Shown piece after piece: positions 27,170-36,191 of a stretch of 64,000 nt of DNA. This stretch comes from Parafrankia discariae (lineage in GTDB: Bacteria > Actinomycetota > Actinomycetes > Frankiales > Frankiaceae), in the NCBI RefSeq assembly GCF_000373365.1, contig NZ_KB891208.1, forward strand, positions 1 to 64,000, written 5' to 3'. Every line of letters begins with the position of its first letter. Position 1 is the stretch's first letter. The notes under the pieces were generated by a model. That model was not told where the DNA came from. It saw only the letters and a list, made by a program, of their open reading frames with translations, and did not search any database. Made by a program: the position numbers and the translations under genes.

Positions 27170-27790
27170 ATGTTCGAATCTTGGCTCGCCCGGCTGCGGG
27201 ACCGGGGATTCGTCATGTGCCCGGCGAGCAGCGCCATCCCCGTCGACGTGAAAGCCGTCGCGGCCGACGGCACCGGCCTGCATTTCCGCTGCCGCGGCGT
27301 CCGTGTCCGGCTCGCCGTCTACCGGCCCGGCCGTGCGGCCTGGCAGACACCGCTGCGGGACGAGAACTGGGCGCCCGAGGAATCCCTGGAACTGTGGGAG
27401 CGCCGCCCGCTGCGCGACGGCACCGTTCCCGCCCAGGGCCGCCTCGTCTTCGTGGCGGACGGCGCGGACGGCGGCGCCGCGGAACCGGACGCGGAGATAG
27501 TCCTCGACGGCGCGCGCAGCCGCGGCTGGCGCGGCCACGAAGCCGGGCTGCTCAGGACAGCCGAGGCGGCGACATTGTTCGAGAACATGCTGGTGGTCGC
27601 CGGCCTCGCCGCCGAACTCGACGAGCTCCCCGACCCGGCGGACCCACCGGTCTTCGCCGTCCTGCCCGGCACGCCGTGGCCGCTGGTCCAGGCCGACCCG
27701 GCCGGCTGGGACGGCGGCCGGATCGCCCGCCAGACCGATCGCCGGGCGGCCGGCGAGGGCGCCCACCCACTTCCATCCGGCGTACTGTAA
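27170..27790 (+). CDS. hypothetical protein (206 aa)
   Basis: 206 residues from ATG 27170 (TTG 27167 is possible), with AGGAGGAG 13 bases upstream. No family is recognised. It begins MFESWLARLRDRGFVMCPAS and has mixed alpha/beta sequence with a WERRPLRDGTVPAQGRLVFV segment. It lies 17 bases before tRNA-Ala. No membrane segment or signal is seen. Confidence 0.68.
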   Translation: MFESWLARLRDRGFVMCPASSAIPVDVKAVAADGTGLHFRCRGVRVRLAVYRPGRAAWQTPLRDENWAPEESLELWERRPLRDGTVPAQGRLVFVADGADGGAAEPDAEIVLDGARSRGWRGHEAGLLRTAEAATLFENMLVVAGLAAELDELPDPADPPVFAVLPGTPWPLVQADPAGWDGGRIARQTDRRAAGEGAHPLPSGVL

Positions 27791-27806
27791 GCTTCAGTTG
27801 CTTCCA

Positions 27807-27883
27807 GGGGGTGTAGCTCAGCCTGGTAGAGCGCCTCCCTCGCACGGAGGAGGCCAGGGGTTCGAGTCCCCTCACCTCCACCA
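27807..27883 (+). tRNA. tRNA-Ala (anticodon CGC)
   Basis: 77 bases including the encoded CCA. The acceptor arm GGGGGTG pairs with CACCTCC and has the G3-U70 pair that marks alanine tRNAs. The D arm is GCTCAGCCTGGTAGAGC, the anticodon stem CCTCC/GGAGG carries loop CTCGCAC with anticodon CGC (codon GCG), and the T arm is AGGGG-TTCGAGT-CCCCT. It is expected to be abundant in this GC-rich genome. Its 3' end is a possible integration site. Confidence 0.96.
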
Positions 27884-27936
27884 GAGTTGCCGTGTTCGAA
27901 ACTTGACCATGGTTTCTCTGCTCCTTGGCAAGCAAT

Positions 27937-27974
27937 ACGCCGTCCGGGTTCAACCCGGGCGGCGTCTTTGTTTG
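27937..27974 (+). terminator. rho-independent terminator after tRNA-Ala
   Basis: ACGCCGTCCGGGTT and AACCCGGGCGGCGT pair with one G-T wobble, followed by CTTTGTTTGT. It is one of the few hairpins here with a T tract. Confidence 0.8.
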
Positions 27975-28508
27975 TCCCCTGTGGGGCCTGGTGCCGCCGT
28001 AGGCGAGTGCGGCGCTGATCCGCCTCCGATCGTGGGTGGTCCTGGCACTCGGGCGGGTCCGGCGTGCCGGTCGCCTGGTCGACGGCTAGTACGCGGTTGA
28101 CGAGTTCGCGCAGCACGGCGTGGGCGTGGGTGACGTCGTCGAGTGGGAAGTCGGCGAGCACTTCGCGGTGGGTTTCGGTGGAGCGGGCGGTTATCCGGCT
28201 CAGTGCATCCCTGCCGTGGTCGGTGAGCTGGAGCAGGCTGGCGGTCCGGTGGTCCGGGTTGGCGACGACCCGGGCGAGATAGCGAAAGGTGACAAGCTTC
28301 CTGATCGGTTTTTTGATCTGGTGCGGGGGAACACATGCGGAGGTATTGCGGACGACGGGCGTTCGCCGTGCCGTCAGGGGAAGGCTGGACCTTGGTCCAG
28401 GTGACGTGTCATGCGGCCGGAGGGCGTCAGGCGATGGCGGATGGGGGTCGGTGAGCGACGGCTCGGTCTCGATCTCGGACTCGGACTCGGCCGGCTGTAC
28501 CGCGGCTC
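27975..28508. other. 534 bases with only a decayed MarR fragment
   Basis: Apart from the minus-strand MarR remnant (28075-28320) no coding sequence is supported. Composition falls below the genome level in parts. Confidence 0.4.
28075..28320 (-). pseudogene. MarR family regulator remnant
   Basis: One minus-strand frame reads RYLARVVANPDHRTASLLQL then TDHGRDALSRI and ends LREL-VNRVL. This is the wing and C-terminal dimerisation helix of a MarR protein (NPDHRTA, LTDHGRD). The recognition helix and N-terminus are absent, and no stop codon follows for more than 700 bases. It is therefore a truncated, non-functional piece, not a gene. Confidence 0.5.
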
Positions 28509-30104
28509 ATGAGCGCTCGCGGCGCTGGGAACATGGTGCGGCCCGTCGCGTCCCGGGCCGTGGGGCGTGGGCGCCTGAACATGAAGACGTTTTTCGCGGC
28601 GCGCGGCGCGGCAGGCAGGGTACTGGCCGCCAGGGACTGGTCCTCCACCACGCTGAATCCGCCTCGGGACTGGAGCCCGAGTCTGCGGACGGCGGTCTGC
28701 ATCTGCCTGGAGTCCCGGTTCCCGATGATAGTCATGTGGGGACCGGAACTCGCCTATATTTACAACGACCCGTGTATACCTCATCTCGGTGACAAGCATC
28801 CAGCCGCCATGGGCATGCCGCTGCGGCTGGTCTGGCCGGAGATCTGGGACGAGTTGCGCCCCTTGTCCGCCCGGGTGATGTCCGGGGGCGGCGCGACGTG
28901 GTCGGCGAACAAGCGCCTCCTGGTCCGCCGGCACGGCTACCTGGAGGAGGCGTACTTCACCTTTTCGTTCAGCCCCTTACGAGAGATGTCTGACGGTGGG
29001 CGTATAGCGGGAGTCCTGTCGACTTATCAGGAGACGACTCAGGAGGTTGTTCGTTCCAGACGTCTCGCCTGTCAGCGGGAACTCACCGCCGCCCTGACGC
29101 GGCTGCGGACGCAGCGGTCCGTATGCATCCGTGCTCCCTCCGTGTTGGGAGACCATCCGGAGGACATCCCTTACAGCATCGTGCTGCTCTGGGGCAGATA
29201 TCCGTCCCTGTCGACACCGCAGTTGGTCGCGACATCAGGACTGGGAGGGCGACAGGCGACCCGGCGCGCTCTCGCCGTGTTCGACCGGAGTGACGTCCTG
29301 CCCGAGGTGGTCAATGAGACGCCGCTGGCAGGCGGTCGAGTTGTCTCGGGGCTTCCGGGGTGGGGATCCGTCCTGTTGGCCGGCGGTTCTTCCGCGCCGG
29401 CGACCGCGGTGGCGGTGGCGTTGCGGAACCGTACGAGTGCCGCGCCTGTCGGCCTCCTCATCGTCGGGGCCAGCGACCTCCTTGCCCTGGATCAGGACTA
29501 CCGAGATTTTGTCGAAACGATCGCCGGTCAGATCTCGTCTGGTCTGATGTTGACACGTGCACGTGAGGCCGAGCGGACCCGTGCGGTCTCCGCGCGGCGC
29601 AGTTCTCTGCGTGATGCTCTCACCGGGCTGCCGAACCGGATCTCGTTCCTGCGGAATCTTGGGAGGGCGCTTCTCCGGTCCCAGCGAGGAAGCGGTCGGG
29701 TGGCCGTCCTGTTCATCGATCTCGACGGCTTCAAGGCAGTGAACGACACACTGGGCCACCGCGCGGGTGACGATCTTCTCTGCGAGGTCGCGAGCCGCCT
29801 GCGGCGAAGCGTCCGCCCCGCCGATGTCGTGGCACGGTTCGCCGGTGACGAGTTCGCGGTGCTCTGTGAGGAGATCGCGACGATGGGCGCGGTCGAGACG
29901 ATTGCCAGCCAGGTGGTCGAGGTGCTCACGCTGGCCGGGTCCCACGACAGGCCCACGGTCGCCGCCAGTGTCGGCGTCGCTCTGTCCGGCCCGGAACTCC
30001 TCGACCCCGAGGAGCTGCTCAACGCCTCCGATATCGCGATGTATGCCGCCAAACGGCAGGGGCGGGGGCGCTATCTCCTGTACGAGGAGTCCATGAGGAG
30101 CTGA
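28509..30104 (+). CDS. sensor diguanylate cyclase (PAS-like + GGDEF)
   Basis: 531 residues from ATG 28509; ATG 28533 and 28581 are possible later starts, and none has a strong ribosome site. Order: a PAS-like sensor (about 40-185) with the typical RDWSSTTLNPPRDWSPSLRT, SRFPMIVMWGPELAYIYND, TTQEVVRSRRL end, then a GAF-like region (about 190-355), then GGDEF (about 365-530) with DALTGLPNRISFL, LFIDLDGFKAVND and RFAGDEFAVL. The active-site motif is AGDEF, a variant kept by some active cyclases. It should make cyclic di-GMP. The gene is less GC-rich than most neighbours. Confidence 0.85.
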   Translation: MSARGAGNMVRPVASRAVGRGRLNMKTFFAARGAAGRVLAARDWSSTTLNPPRDWSPSLRTAVCICLESRFPMIVMWGPELAYIYNDPCIPHLGDKHPAAMGMPLRLVWPEIWDELRPLSARVMSGGGATWSANKRLLVRRHGYLEEAYFTFSFSPLREMSDGGRIAGVLSTYQETTQEVVRSRRLACQRELTAALTRLRTQRSVCIRAPSVLGDHPEDIPYSIVLLWGRYPSLSTPQLVATSGLGGRQATRRALAVFDRSDVLPEVVNETPLAGGRVVSGLPGWGSVLLAGGSSAPATAVAVALRNRTSAAPVGLLIVGASDLLALDQDYRDFVETIAGQISSGLMLTRAREAERTRAVSARRSSLRDALTGLPNRISFLRNLGRALLRSQRGSGRVAVLFIDLDGFKAVNDTLGHRAGDDLLCEVASRLRRSVRPADVVARFAGDEFAVLCEEIATMGAVETIASQVVEVLTLAGSHDRPTVAASVGVALSGPELLDPEELLNASDIAMYAAKRQGRGRYLLYEESMRS

Positions 30105-30187
30105 CAGGTCCCGTCGGATGCCGTCGCCGGATGTGGAGGTGCTGGAACCCGCTGGCCGCCGGCGGCTTCAGCGCTCGCCTTCGGTTC

Positions 30188-30283
30188 TCCCCCGAGATCC
30201 GCGGGCGTTGGCCCGACCTGCCGTGGCGGTCCGTCACAGGGTTCCGCGACATCGCCATCCACGCGTACTTCGAGGTCGACTGG
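30188..30283 (+). pseudogene. HepT/DUF86 toxin fragment
   Basis: A frame reads SPEIRGRWPDLPWRSVTGF then RDIAIHAYFEVDW. This resembles the C-terminal core of HepT-like (DUF86) toxin ribonucleases, including the R-x4-H catalytic spacing and the HxYFxVD strand. The N-terminal helices and the last helix are missing, and no partner antitoxin nucleotidyltransferase is seen. It is probably a relic. Confidence 0.4.
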
Positions 30284-30326
30284 TCAGGGGAGCCGTCTCC
30301 ACGCCTTGGCCGGCCTGCGGCCTCGG

Positions 30327-30863
30327 CTATCCCCTGACGATCGCCATCAGGGCCGAGGCGAAGGGCGCGGGGTCCAGATCGCCGCGGACGGCCAGTTGCT
30401 GACTGTAACTGCCGCAGACGGCCACGAAGGCTTCGGCGATCTGCCCGGCATCGTCGGGCTGGCGGTCAGGCAGCAGCTCGGCGACCGCCGCGCGCATCGT
30501 GGAGAGCTGTCGCTGGACGACAGACGCGAGCGCCGGGGACACCGCCGCCTCGGCGTAGATCTGGGCCACCAGCCGGGCATGGCCTGTCTCCCGCGCCAAC
30601 GTTCTCACGTGCTCGAGGAAACCGCTCACGGCCTCGATGGTCAGCGCCTTCGGAAGGGCGTCGCTCGCCTGCTCGCAGACGGCGATGACGATCTCGTCCT
30701 TGCTGGTGAAGTACCGGTAGATCGCCCCTGTGGAGAGCCCTGACTCCGCGACGACGTCGGCCATCGAGGTCCGGGCGAAACCGTGGCTGGCGAAGCGTGC
30801 GCGGGCGGCGTCCAGGATCTGTTGCCGTCGGGCGTCGAGGTGCGCCTGCCCTACCCTCGGCAT
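30327..30863 (-). CDS. TetR family regulator
   Basis: 178 residues from ATG 30863 (an in-frame start at 30899 adds a poor leader). The N-terminal HTH is clear: RRQQILDAARARFASHGFAR then TSMADVVAESGLSTGAIYRY and FTSKDEIV. The C-terminal ligand domain is generic. It is divergent from an aldo/keto reductase gene with a 75-base gap that contains an inverted repeat, so it likely represses both. Confidence 0.9.
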   Translation of the reverse strand: MPRVGQAHLDARRQQILDAARARFASHGFARTSMADVVAESGLSTGAIYRYFTSKDEIVIAVCEQASDALPKALTIEAVSGFLEHVRTLARETGHARLVAQIYAEAAVSPALASVVQRQLSTMRAAVAELLPDRQPDDAGQIAEAFVAVCGSYSQQLAVRGDLDPAPFASALMAIVRG

Positions 30864-30869
30864 AAAAAG

Positions 30870-30883
30870 AACGACCCCTCGTT
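30870..30883. promoter_or_regulatory. TetR operator candidate
   Basis: AACGA-CCCC-TCGTT inverted repeat, 7 bases from the tetR start, inside the divergent tetR/aldo-keto reductase promoter. Confidence 0.5.
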
Positions 30884-30938
30884 TTACTTGGTGCGGCACG
30901 GCAGCCTACCTCGCACCACACACCCTCCGGGAGTCCTC

Positions 30939-31985
30939 ATGCGCTATCAGACCTTCGGACGGCACACCGGCCTGCGGGTCTCGGAGTACGCGCTCGGAAC
31001 CGCGAACTTCGGCACGGACGGCACCGGCGCCGGTCGGGACACCTCGCGGCAGATCTTCGACGCCTTCGTCGCCGCCGGCGGCACGACCTTCGACACCTCC
31101 AACGTCTACCAGGACGGACAGGCCGAGATCGTGCTCGGTGAGCTGCTCGGCGGCCGCCGGGACGACTTCGTCGTGATCACCAAGTACGGCGGGACGAGGC
31201 AGGACCAGCCCCGCCCCGGCACGACCGGCAACAGCCGCAAGATCATGATCCGCTCCCTGGAGGCCGGCCTGCGGCGGCTGAACACGGACTACGTCGACGT
31301 CTTCATGCCGCACTTCCCCGACGGGACCACCCCGATCGACGAGATCCTGGCCGGGTTCGACGACCTGAGCCGCGCCGGGAAGATCCGGTACGGCGGGCTG
31401 TCCAACTTTCCGGCCTGGCGGGTCGCCGGCGCCGCGGTCCGGGCGGACCTGCGCGGGCTCGCCCCGCTGGTCGGCATCCAGACCGAGTACAGCCTGGCCG
31501 AACGCTCCGCCGAGCGGGAACTGCTACCGATGGCGCAGGCCCATGGCCTGGGAGTGTTGCTGTACTCGCCGCTGGCCGGAGGTCTGCTCAGCGGCAAGTA
31601 CCGGCAGGGTGGGAAAGGCCGGTTGAGCGTTCGCGGCGACGCCGTCGAGCGCACCGTTCAGCAGAGCGCCGTCGTCGACGGGGTGTTGGCCGTCGCCGAC
31701 GAGATCGGCAGCACCGCGGTCCAGGTCTCGCTGGCCTGGCTGCGTCACCGGGCCGTGTCGGCCCGGACCGCGCTGATCCCGATCGTCGGGCCGCGCACGC
31801 TGCCCCATCTCGAGCAGTACCTGCGCTCTCTCGAGCTGGAACTCGACGAACAGCACTGTCGGCGTCTCGACGACATCAGCGCGATCCGGCTGGGCACTCC
31901 GCACGAGGATGTCGCGGCAGCTCTGGCCCGCGGCCTCGACGGCGACCGCACCCTGCTGCAGACCCCGTACCTCCCCGTGATCTGA
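30939..31985 (+). CDS. aldo/keto reductase
   Basis: 348 residues from ATG 30939, with CCGGGAG 6 bases upstream. It begins MRYQTFGRHTGLRVSEYALG, has DTSNVYQDGQAE (family Asp-Tyr pair), Lys in VVITKYGG and the late motif IVGPRTLPHLEQYL for NADPH. The family reduces aldehydes and ketones with NADPH. It is divergent from the TetR gene and probably under its control. The substrate is unknown. Confidence 0.9.
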   Translation: MRYQTFGRHTGLRVSEYALGTANFGTDGTGAGRDTSRQIFDAFVAAGGTTFDTSNVYQDGQAEIVLGELLGGRRDDFVVITKYGGTRQDQPRPGTTGNSRKIMIRSLEAGLRRLNTDYVDVFMPHFPDGTTPIDEILAGFDDLSRAGKIRYGGLSNFPAWRVAGAAVRADLRGLAPLVGIQTEYSLAERSAERELLPMAQAHGLGVLLYSPLAGGLLSGKYRQGGKGRLSVRGDAVERTVQQSAVVDGVLAVADEIGSTAVQVSLAWLRHRAVSARTALIPIVGPRTLPHLEQYLRSLELELDEQHCRRLDDISAIRLGTPHEDVAAALARGLDGDRTLLQTPYLPVI

Positions 31986-31998
31986 CCGGAGTGCGTTC

Positions 31999-32036
31999 AC
32001 CGCCGCATCGACCGGAGGGGACCCTCCCGCGGCGGT
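31999..32036. terminator. bidirectional hairpin between convergent AKR and P450 genes
   Basis: ACCGCCGC/GCGGCGGT outer stem with an inner GGAGGG/CCCTCC stem. Confidence 0.55.
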
Positions 32037-32039
32037 CGG

Positions 32040-33323
32040 TCACCCGGTGCCCGGCACCGGGGTGAGCTCCAGGTGCAGCTCGGTCAGGCCGCGCATGAGC
32101 CAGGTGGGGTCGTAGGTGAAACGCCGGGCACCCGCCGGCCCGTGGTGCTCTTCGGACAGCCGGATGTCGGTGGTCCGGTCCAGGACGCGTTCGAGGCTGA
32201 TCCGCCCCTCGACGCGCGCCAGCGGTCCGCCGGGGCAGGAGTGACTGCCGCGGCCGAAGGCCATGTGCTGTCGCACGTTCTCCCGGTCCATGTCGAATTC
32301 GGCCGGGCAGGAGAATCGGCGCGGGTCGTGGTTGGCGGCGCTGTTCATTATGGCGACCGGGGTGCCGGCCGGGATGTCGATGTCACCGACTCTCGCGTCG
32401 CGCCGGGCCAGCCGGAAGTCGACCTTGACCGGGCTCTCGAACCGCAGCGTCTCCTCGATGAAATCCGGGATTCGTTCGCGGTGCGCGCGCAGGTGGGCCT
32501 GGGTGTCCGGGTGCTCGGCCACGTACTTCAGCGCGGCGGCTAGCAGCCGGGCGGTGGTCTCCTGGCCGGCGGCGAACAGGAAGGAGGCCGTCCGCACCAC
32601 GGCCGCGACGTCCGGCGTGGTCCCGTCCGGGTAGGTGGCGAGGGCCAGATCGGTGAGCACGTCCTTGCGCGGTTCCCGGCGGCGGTCGGTGATGTACGCG
32701 GCGAACCAGTCGTCCAGCCAGGACAGCAGGTTGAGGTCGCCGTCCGCTGATTCCGCGCCGATCTCCCCGGCGGAGGGCCTGAGCCCGAAACCCTCCAGGA
32801 ATCGCTGATGGTCCTCCTCCGGGACGCCCAGCACGTCGGCGACCGCGAGCATGGTGAAGGGCTGGGCGTACTCCCGGACGAACTCGCAGGTACCCCGGTC
32901 GATGAATTCGTCCAGCTGTCGGTCCGCCTGGCGTGAGATGAACCGCTCGTTCTCCTTGAGCCGTCTCGGTGTCAGCAGGCGCATCAGCAGCGCCCGTTCC
33001 CGGGTGTGGTCCGGCGGGTCCATCGTGACCATGTGCTCGAACATCGGCAGCTGGGTGCGGTACCTGTCGATGATCTCACTCACGTCGTCGCCCTCGAGCG
33101 GGACCGGGAAGGTGGCGAACGGTCCGACCACCGAGTTGCACGAGGAGAACGTCTCCGCCTCACGGTAGACCTGGCTGGCCTCCTCGTAGCCGGTGACGGC
33201 GACCATCCCGAGATGGGGCAGCGGTAACACCGGGCCCGCCTCGCGGAGCTCGTCGAAGTACGGGTAGGGGTCCGCGACGAGTGACTCGTCCGTGAAGTAG
33301 TCGATCGACTTCCAGTCGCTCAT
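32040..33323 (-). CDS. cytochrome P450
   Basis: 427 residues from ATG 33323, with AAGGAGCAGGG 1-8 bases upstream (an in-frame start at 33476 lies in the promoter). Family motifs: I-helix FAAGQETTARLL, ExxR in EETLRFESP, and the haem loop AFGRGSHSCPGGPLARVEG with the ligand Cys. Soluble, as usual in bacteria, it needs a separate ferredoxin and reductase, which are not seen here. It is divergent from the SDR gene. Neighbouring SDR, LLM and TetR genes suggest a steroid, terpenoid or xenobiotic oxidation pathway. Confidence 0.94.
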   Translation of the reverse strand: MSDWKSIDYFTDESLVADPYPYFDELREAGPVLPLPHLGMVAVTGYEEASQVYREAETFSSCNSVVGPFATFPVPLEGDDVSEIIDRYRTQLPMFEHMVTMDPPDHTRERALLMRLLTPRRLKENERFISRQADRQLDEFIDRGTCEFVREYAQPFTMLAVADVLGVPEEDHQRFLEGFGLRPSAGEIGAESADGDLNLLSWLDDWFAAYITDRRREPRKDVLTDLALATYPDGTTPDVAAVVRTASFLFAAGQETTARLLAAALKYVAEHPDTQAHLRAHRERIPDFIEETLRFESPVKVDFRLARRDARVGDIDIPAGTPVAIMNSAANHDPRRFSCPAEFDMDRENVRQHMAFGRGSHSCPGGPLARVEGRISLERVLDRTTDIRLSEEHHGPAGARRFTYDPTWLMRGLTELHLELTPVPGTG

Positions 33324-33470
33324 CCCTGCTCCTTCAGCCGCTCGCCAAAAGGCGGTCAATCCCTCGGGAGTGACTGCCGGTGTGCGGTGGTACGGATCGC
33401 GGTCGATTCCGCCGTCGCGCGGGTCGTCGTGGGGTCTCTCCTGGCCGCCGCATCTTCTGAAACACGGCCC

Positions 33471-33505
33471 ATACATGTGTATAGCATCCTAATATACGTT
33501 TGTAT
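33471..33505. promoter_or_regulatory. AT-rich divergent promoter with two ATAC/GTAT inverted repeats
   Basis: ATACA-TG-TGTAT (33471-33482) and ATAC-GTTT-GTAT (33494-33505) lie between the divergent P450 and SDR genes in an AT-rich island. They are probable operators for the TetR protein encoded at 35498. Confidence 0.5.
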
Positions 33506-33579
33506 AGAAACTCGGCGAGTCCAGCCGGGTGCTGCCCGAGACCGAGGGCGCGCGAACAGGTGCGAACAAGGAGGAACAC

Positions 33580-34323
33580 ATGAGTCGGGTCGCTGTCGTG
33601 ACCGGCGGTGCGTCGGGTCTCGGCCTGTCCGTCTGCGAGCACCTCGGCCGCCAGGGTCGGCACGTGGGGGTGCTCGACCTGGACGCCGCCGCCGCCGAGC
33701 GGGTGGCCGCGGATCTTCGCGCCAGGGGGGTGGTCGCGATCGCGGCCCAGGCCGACGTGTCGGACCGCGCCGCGGTCGACCGGGCGTTCGGCCTGGTACG
33801 GGACGAGCTCGGGCCGATCGGGATCCTCGTCACCAGCGCCGCCGTCGCCGATTTCGTGCCGTTCGAGGCGCTCGCCCTCGACGACTGGTCCCGTGCCATC
33901 GCGGTCAACCTCACGGGGACGTTCAACTGCCTGCAGTCGGCCATCGGCGACATGACCGCGGCGGGCTGGGGCCGCGTCGTCACCATCTCGTCGGCGGCGG
34001 GCCAGATCGGCTCCCGGCACCAGGCGCACTACTCGGCGTCGAAAGGCGGGGTGATCGCGCTGACCAGGACCGTGGCCCTCGAATACGCGGCCCGGGGGAT
34101 CACGGTCAACACGGTCGCGCCGTTCACGATCGACACTCCCATGTTGCGTGCCGCGCAGCACGCCGGGCATGTGCCGGACGGCGAATCGCTGGCACAGGCG
34201 ATCCCGGCCGGTCGGCTCGGCACCGGCGCCGACATCGCCGCGATGTGCGCGTTCCTGTGCTCGGAGGAGGCCGGTTACACCACCGGCCAGGTAATCGGTG
34301 TCAACGGTGGAGCGGTCACCTGA
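33580..34323 (+). CDS. short-chain dehydrogenase/reductase
   Basis: 247 residues from ATG 33580 with AAGGAGGAACAC directly upstream. Cofactor motif VVTGGASGLGLSV, Asp at the end of beta-2 (VLDLD, favouring NAD), Ser in ISSAAGQIGS, and YSASKGG for the catalytic Tyr and Lys. The end matches the family pattern CSEEAGYTTGQVIGVNGGAV. It oxidises alcohols or reduces ketones. First gene of the SDR-LLM-TetR run, divergent from P450. Confidence 0.93.
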   Translation: MSRVAVVTGGASGLGLSVCEHLGRQGRHVGVLDLDAAAAERVAADLRARGVVAIAAQADVSDRAAVDRAFGLVRDELGPIGILVTSAAVADFVPFEALALDDWSRAIAVNLTGTFNCLQSAIGDMTAAGWGRVVTISSAAGQIGSRHQAHYSASKGGVIALTRTVALEYAARGITVNTVAPFTIDTPMLRAAQHAGHVPDGESLAQAIPAGRLGTGADIAAMCAFLCSEEAGYTTGQVIGVNGGAVT

Positions 34324-34465
34324 GCGCCGGGTACCCCGGCGGCCCCGGAAGCGATGCCGTGAGCAGCGATGCCGCGAGCACGGCATCCCGCCACCGGGCG
34401 GCATCCCGCCACCGGGCGGTCACACCAGTCGGTTATACGAGCGTAAAGCGCAGGAGGAGAATGCC

Positions 34466-35392
34466 ATGCGGATCGGGTTGACCGGCGGCGGGACATCGGT
34501 GGACGCGATCGTCCAGCAGGCCGAACAGGCGGAGCGTGACGGTTTCACCTCCCTGTGGTACGCCAGCGAGGTGGCGGGCGACCCGCTCGTCGCGATGGCG
34601 ATCGCCGGTCGGGAGACCACGTCCATCGAGCTGGGAACGGCGGTTCTGCAGACCTACCCGTGCCATCCGCTGCTGCAGGCGAACCGGGCGTCGTCCGCGG
34701 TCGCCGCGATGGGCCGCCCCGGCCTCACTCTCGGGATCGGACCGTCCCACGAGCCGCTGGTGCGAGGCGTCTACGGGATGTCCTACGACCACCCCGGTCG
34801 CAGCACCGAGGAGTACGTGCGGATCCTCGCCGGTCTGCTGCGTGGCCGGGACGTCGACGTCGACGGCGCCGACTGGACCGTCCACAGCGCCGGCCGGATG
34901 ACCCCACCGGCGCATCCCGTCCCGGTCCTGGTCTCCGCGCTCGGGCCGAGGCTGCTGCGAGTGGCCGGCGAGGTCGCCGACGGAACGGTGCTGTGGATGG
35001 CCCCGGCCCGCGCTGTCGGATCCCACGTCGCCCCGCGGATCCACGCCGCCGCTGCCGCGGCCGGACGTCCCGCGCCGCGCATCGTGGCCGGCCTGCCGCT
35101 CGCCGTGCACGACGACGAGGCCGAGGCCAGGTCAGCCGCCGCGAGGTACGCCACGGCCTACGCCGGGATGCCCAACTACACCCGGATCCTCGAGATCGGT
35201 GGTGTGTCCGACCCGGTCGAGGCCGCCGTCGTCGGCGACGAGAAAGCGGTCCGCGCTGCGCTGCGATCCCTGCTCGACGCCGGCGCGACCGATATCTGGG
35301 CGGCCGTGTTCCCGGTCGGCCGGGACAGGCGGGAACGCGCGGCGTCGACGCGGCGAACGACGGATCTCCTGCGTGAACTGGCCACCGGTTGA
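34466..35392 (+). CDS. LLM-class F420-dependent oxidoreductase
   Basis: 308 residues from ATG 34466 with AGGAGGAG 6 bases upstream. It shows the luciferase-like fold: AEQAERDGFTSLWYASEVAG, IELGTAVLQTYPCHPLLQAN, GLTLGIGPSHEPLVRGVYG and YEHP-like YDHPGRSTEEYVRIL. This subset (often named TIGR03564) is usually F420-dependent. It probably acts in the same catabolic pathway as the P450 and SDR. Confidence 0.9.
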   Translation: MRIGLTGGGTSVDAIVQQAEQAERDGFTSLWYASEVAGDPLVAMAIAGRETTSIELGTAVLQTYPCHPLLQANRASSAVAAMGRPGLTLGIGPSHEPLVRGVYGMSYDHPGRSTEEYVRILAGLLRGRDVDVDGADWTVHSAGRMTPPAHPVPVLVSALGPRLLRVAGEVADGTVLWMAPARAVGSHVAPRIHAAAAAAGRPAPRIVAGLPLAVHDDEAEARSAAARYATAYAGMPNYTRILEIGGVSDPVEAAVVGDEKAVRAALRSLLDAGATDIWAAVFPVGRDRRERAASTRRTTDLLRELATG

Positions 35393-35497
35393 CGGCGCGG
35401 AGCGAGGTGGCCGCACCTGACCGTTCGCGGATCGAAGACCGGCCCACTGTCGGATAGCGTCGTGCGTCAGATCCGGCATCCTCGTGGAAGGTGGTCG

Positions 35498-36130
35498 ATG
35501 ACGTCACCCCGCCGCGTCGGCGCGGTCACCTCGAAGACACGCGCGCTGCTGCTGGACTGCGCCGAGAACCTCATGCTCGAGCAGGGCTACGCCGCCGTGA
35601 CCTACCGGGGCGTCGCCGCCCAGGCCGAGGTCACCGCCGGGCTCGTCCAGTACTACTTCCCGACCCTTGAGGACCTCCTGGTCGCCCTGGTCCGGCGTGG
35701 CATCGAGCACAACATCGCCCGGCTGGCCACCTCGCTCGAGACGTCCCCGCCCCTGCGCGCGGTCTGGGAGCACGCCGGCGACAGGACCAGAGCGGCGCTC
35801 ATGGCGGAATTCATGGCACTCGCCAATCACCACAAGACGATCCGGGCCGAACTCGCGAAGGCGGGCGAACAGGCCCGTGAACTCGCCCTCGCCGCGGTGT
35901 CGGAGAGATCGGGTGATTATGGGCGGCCAGCGGGGACGGCGCCTCCGGAAGCCCTCATATTTCTCATGATCAGTACTCCACGGATGATCGCCATGGAGGA
36001 GACGATCGGCCTGTCGACCTTCCACGCCGAGACGATCGAGTTCATCGAGCGTTACCTCGACGAGGTCGAGCCCCGGGCCGCGGACTCCGACCGGGCACCG
36101 AAAACCGCTCCGGCGACCATGCGCGAATAG
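35498..36130 (+). CDS. TetR family regulator
   Basis: 210 residues from ATG 35498. HTH: TRALLLDCAENLMLEQGYAA then VTYRGVAAQAEVTAGLVQYY and FPTLEDLLVALV. The C-terminal domain is generic. It ends the P450-SDR-LLM cluster, so it likely controls it through the ATAC repeats at 33471-33505. Confidence 0.9.
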   Translation: MTSPRRVGAVTSKTRALLLDCAENLMLEQGYAAVTYRGVAAQAEVTAGLVQYYFPTLEDLLVALVRRGIEHNIARLATSLETSPPLRAVWEHAGDRTRAALMAEFMALANHHKTIRAELAKAGEQARELALAAVSERSGDYGRPAGTAPPEALIFLMISTPRMIAMEETIGLSTFHAETIEFIERYLDEVEPRAADSDRAPKTAPATMRE

Positions 36131-36191
36131 CTGAATAGTTACTGAAGATTAACGTGTGAAGTTATGTTTATCGGAGGCCTTTACGGGTCGG

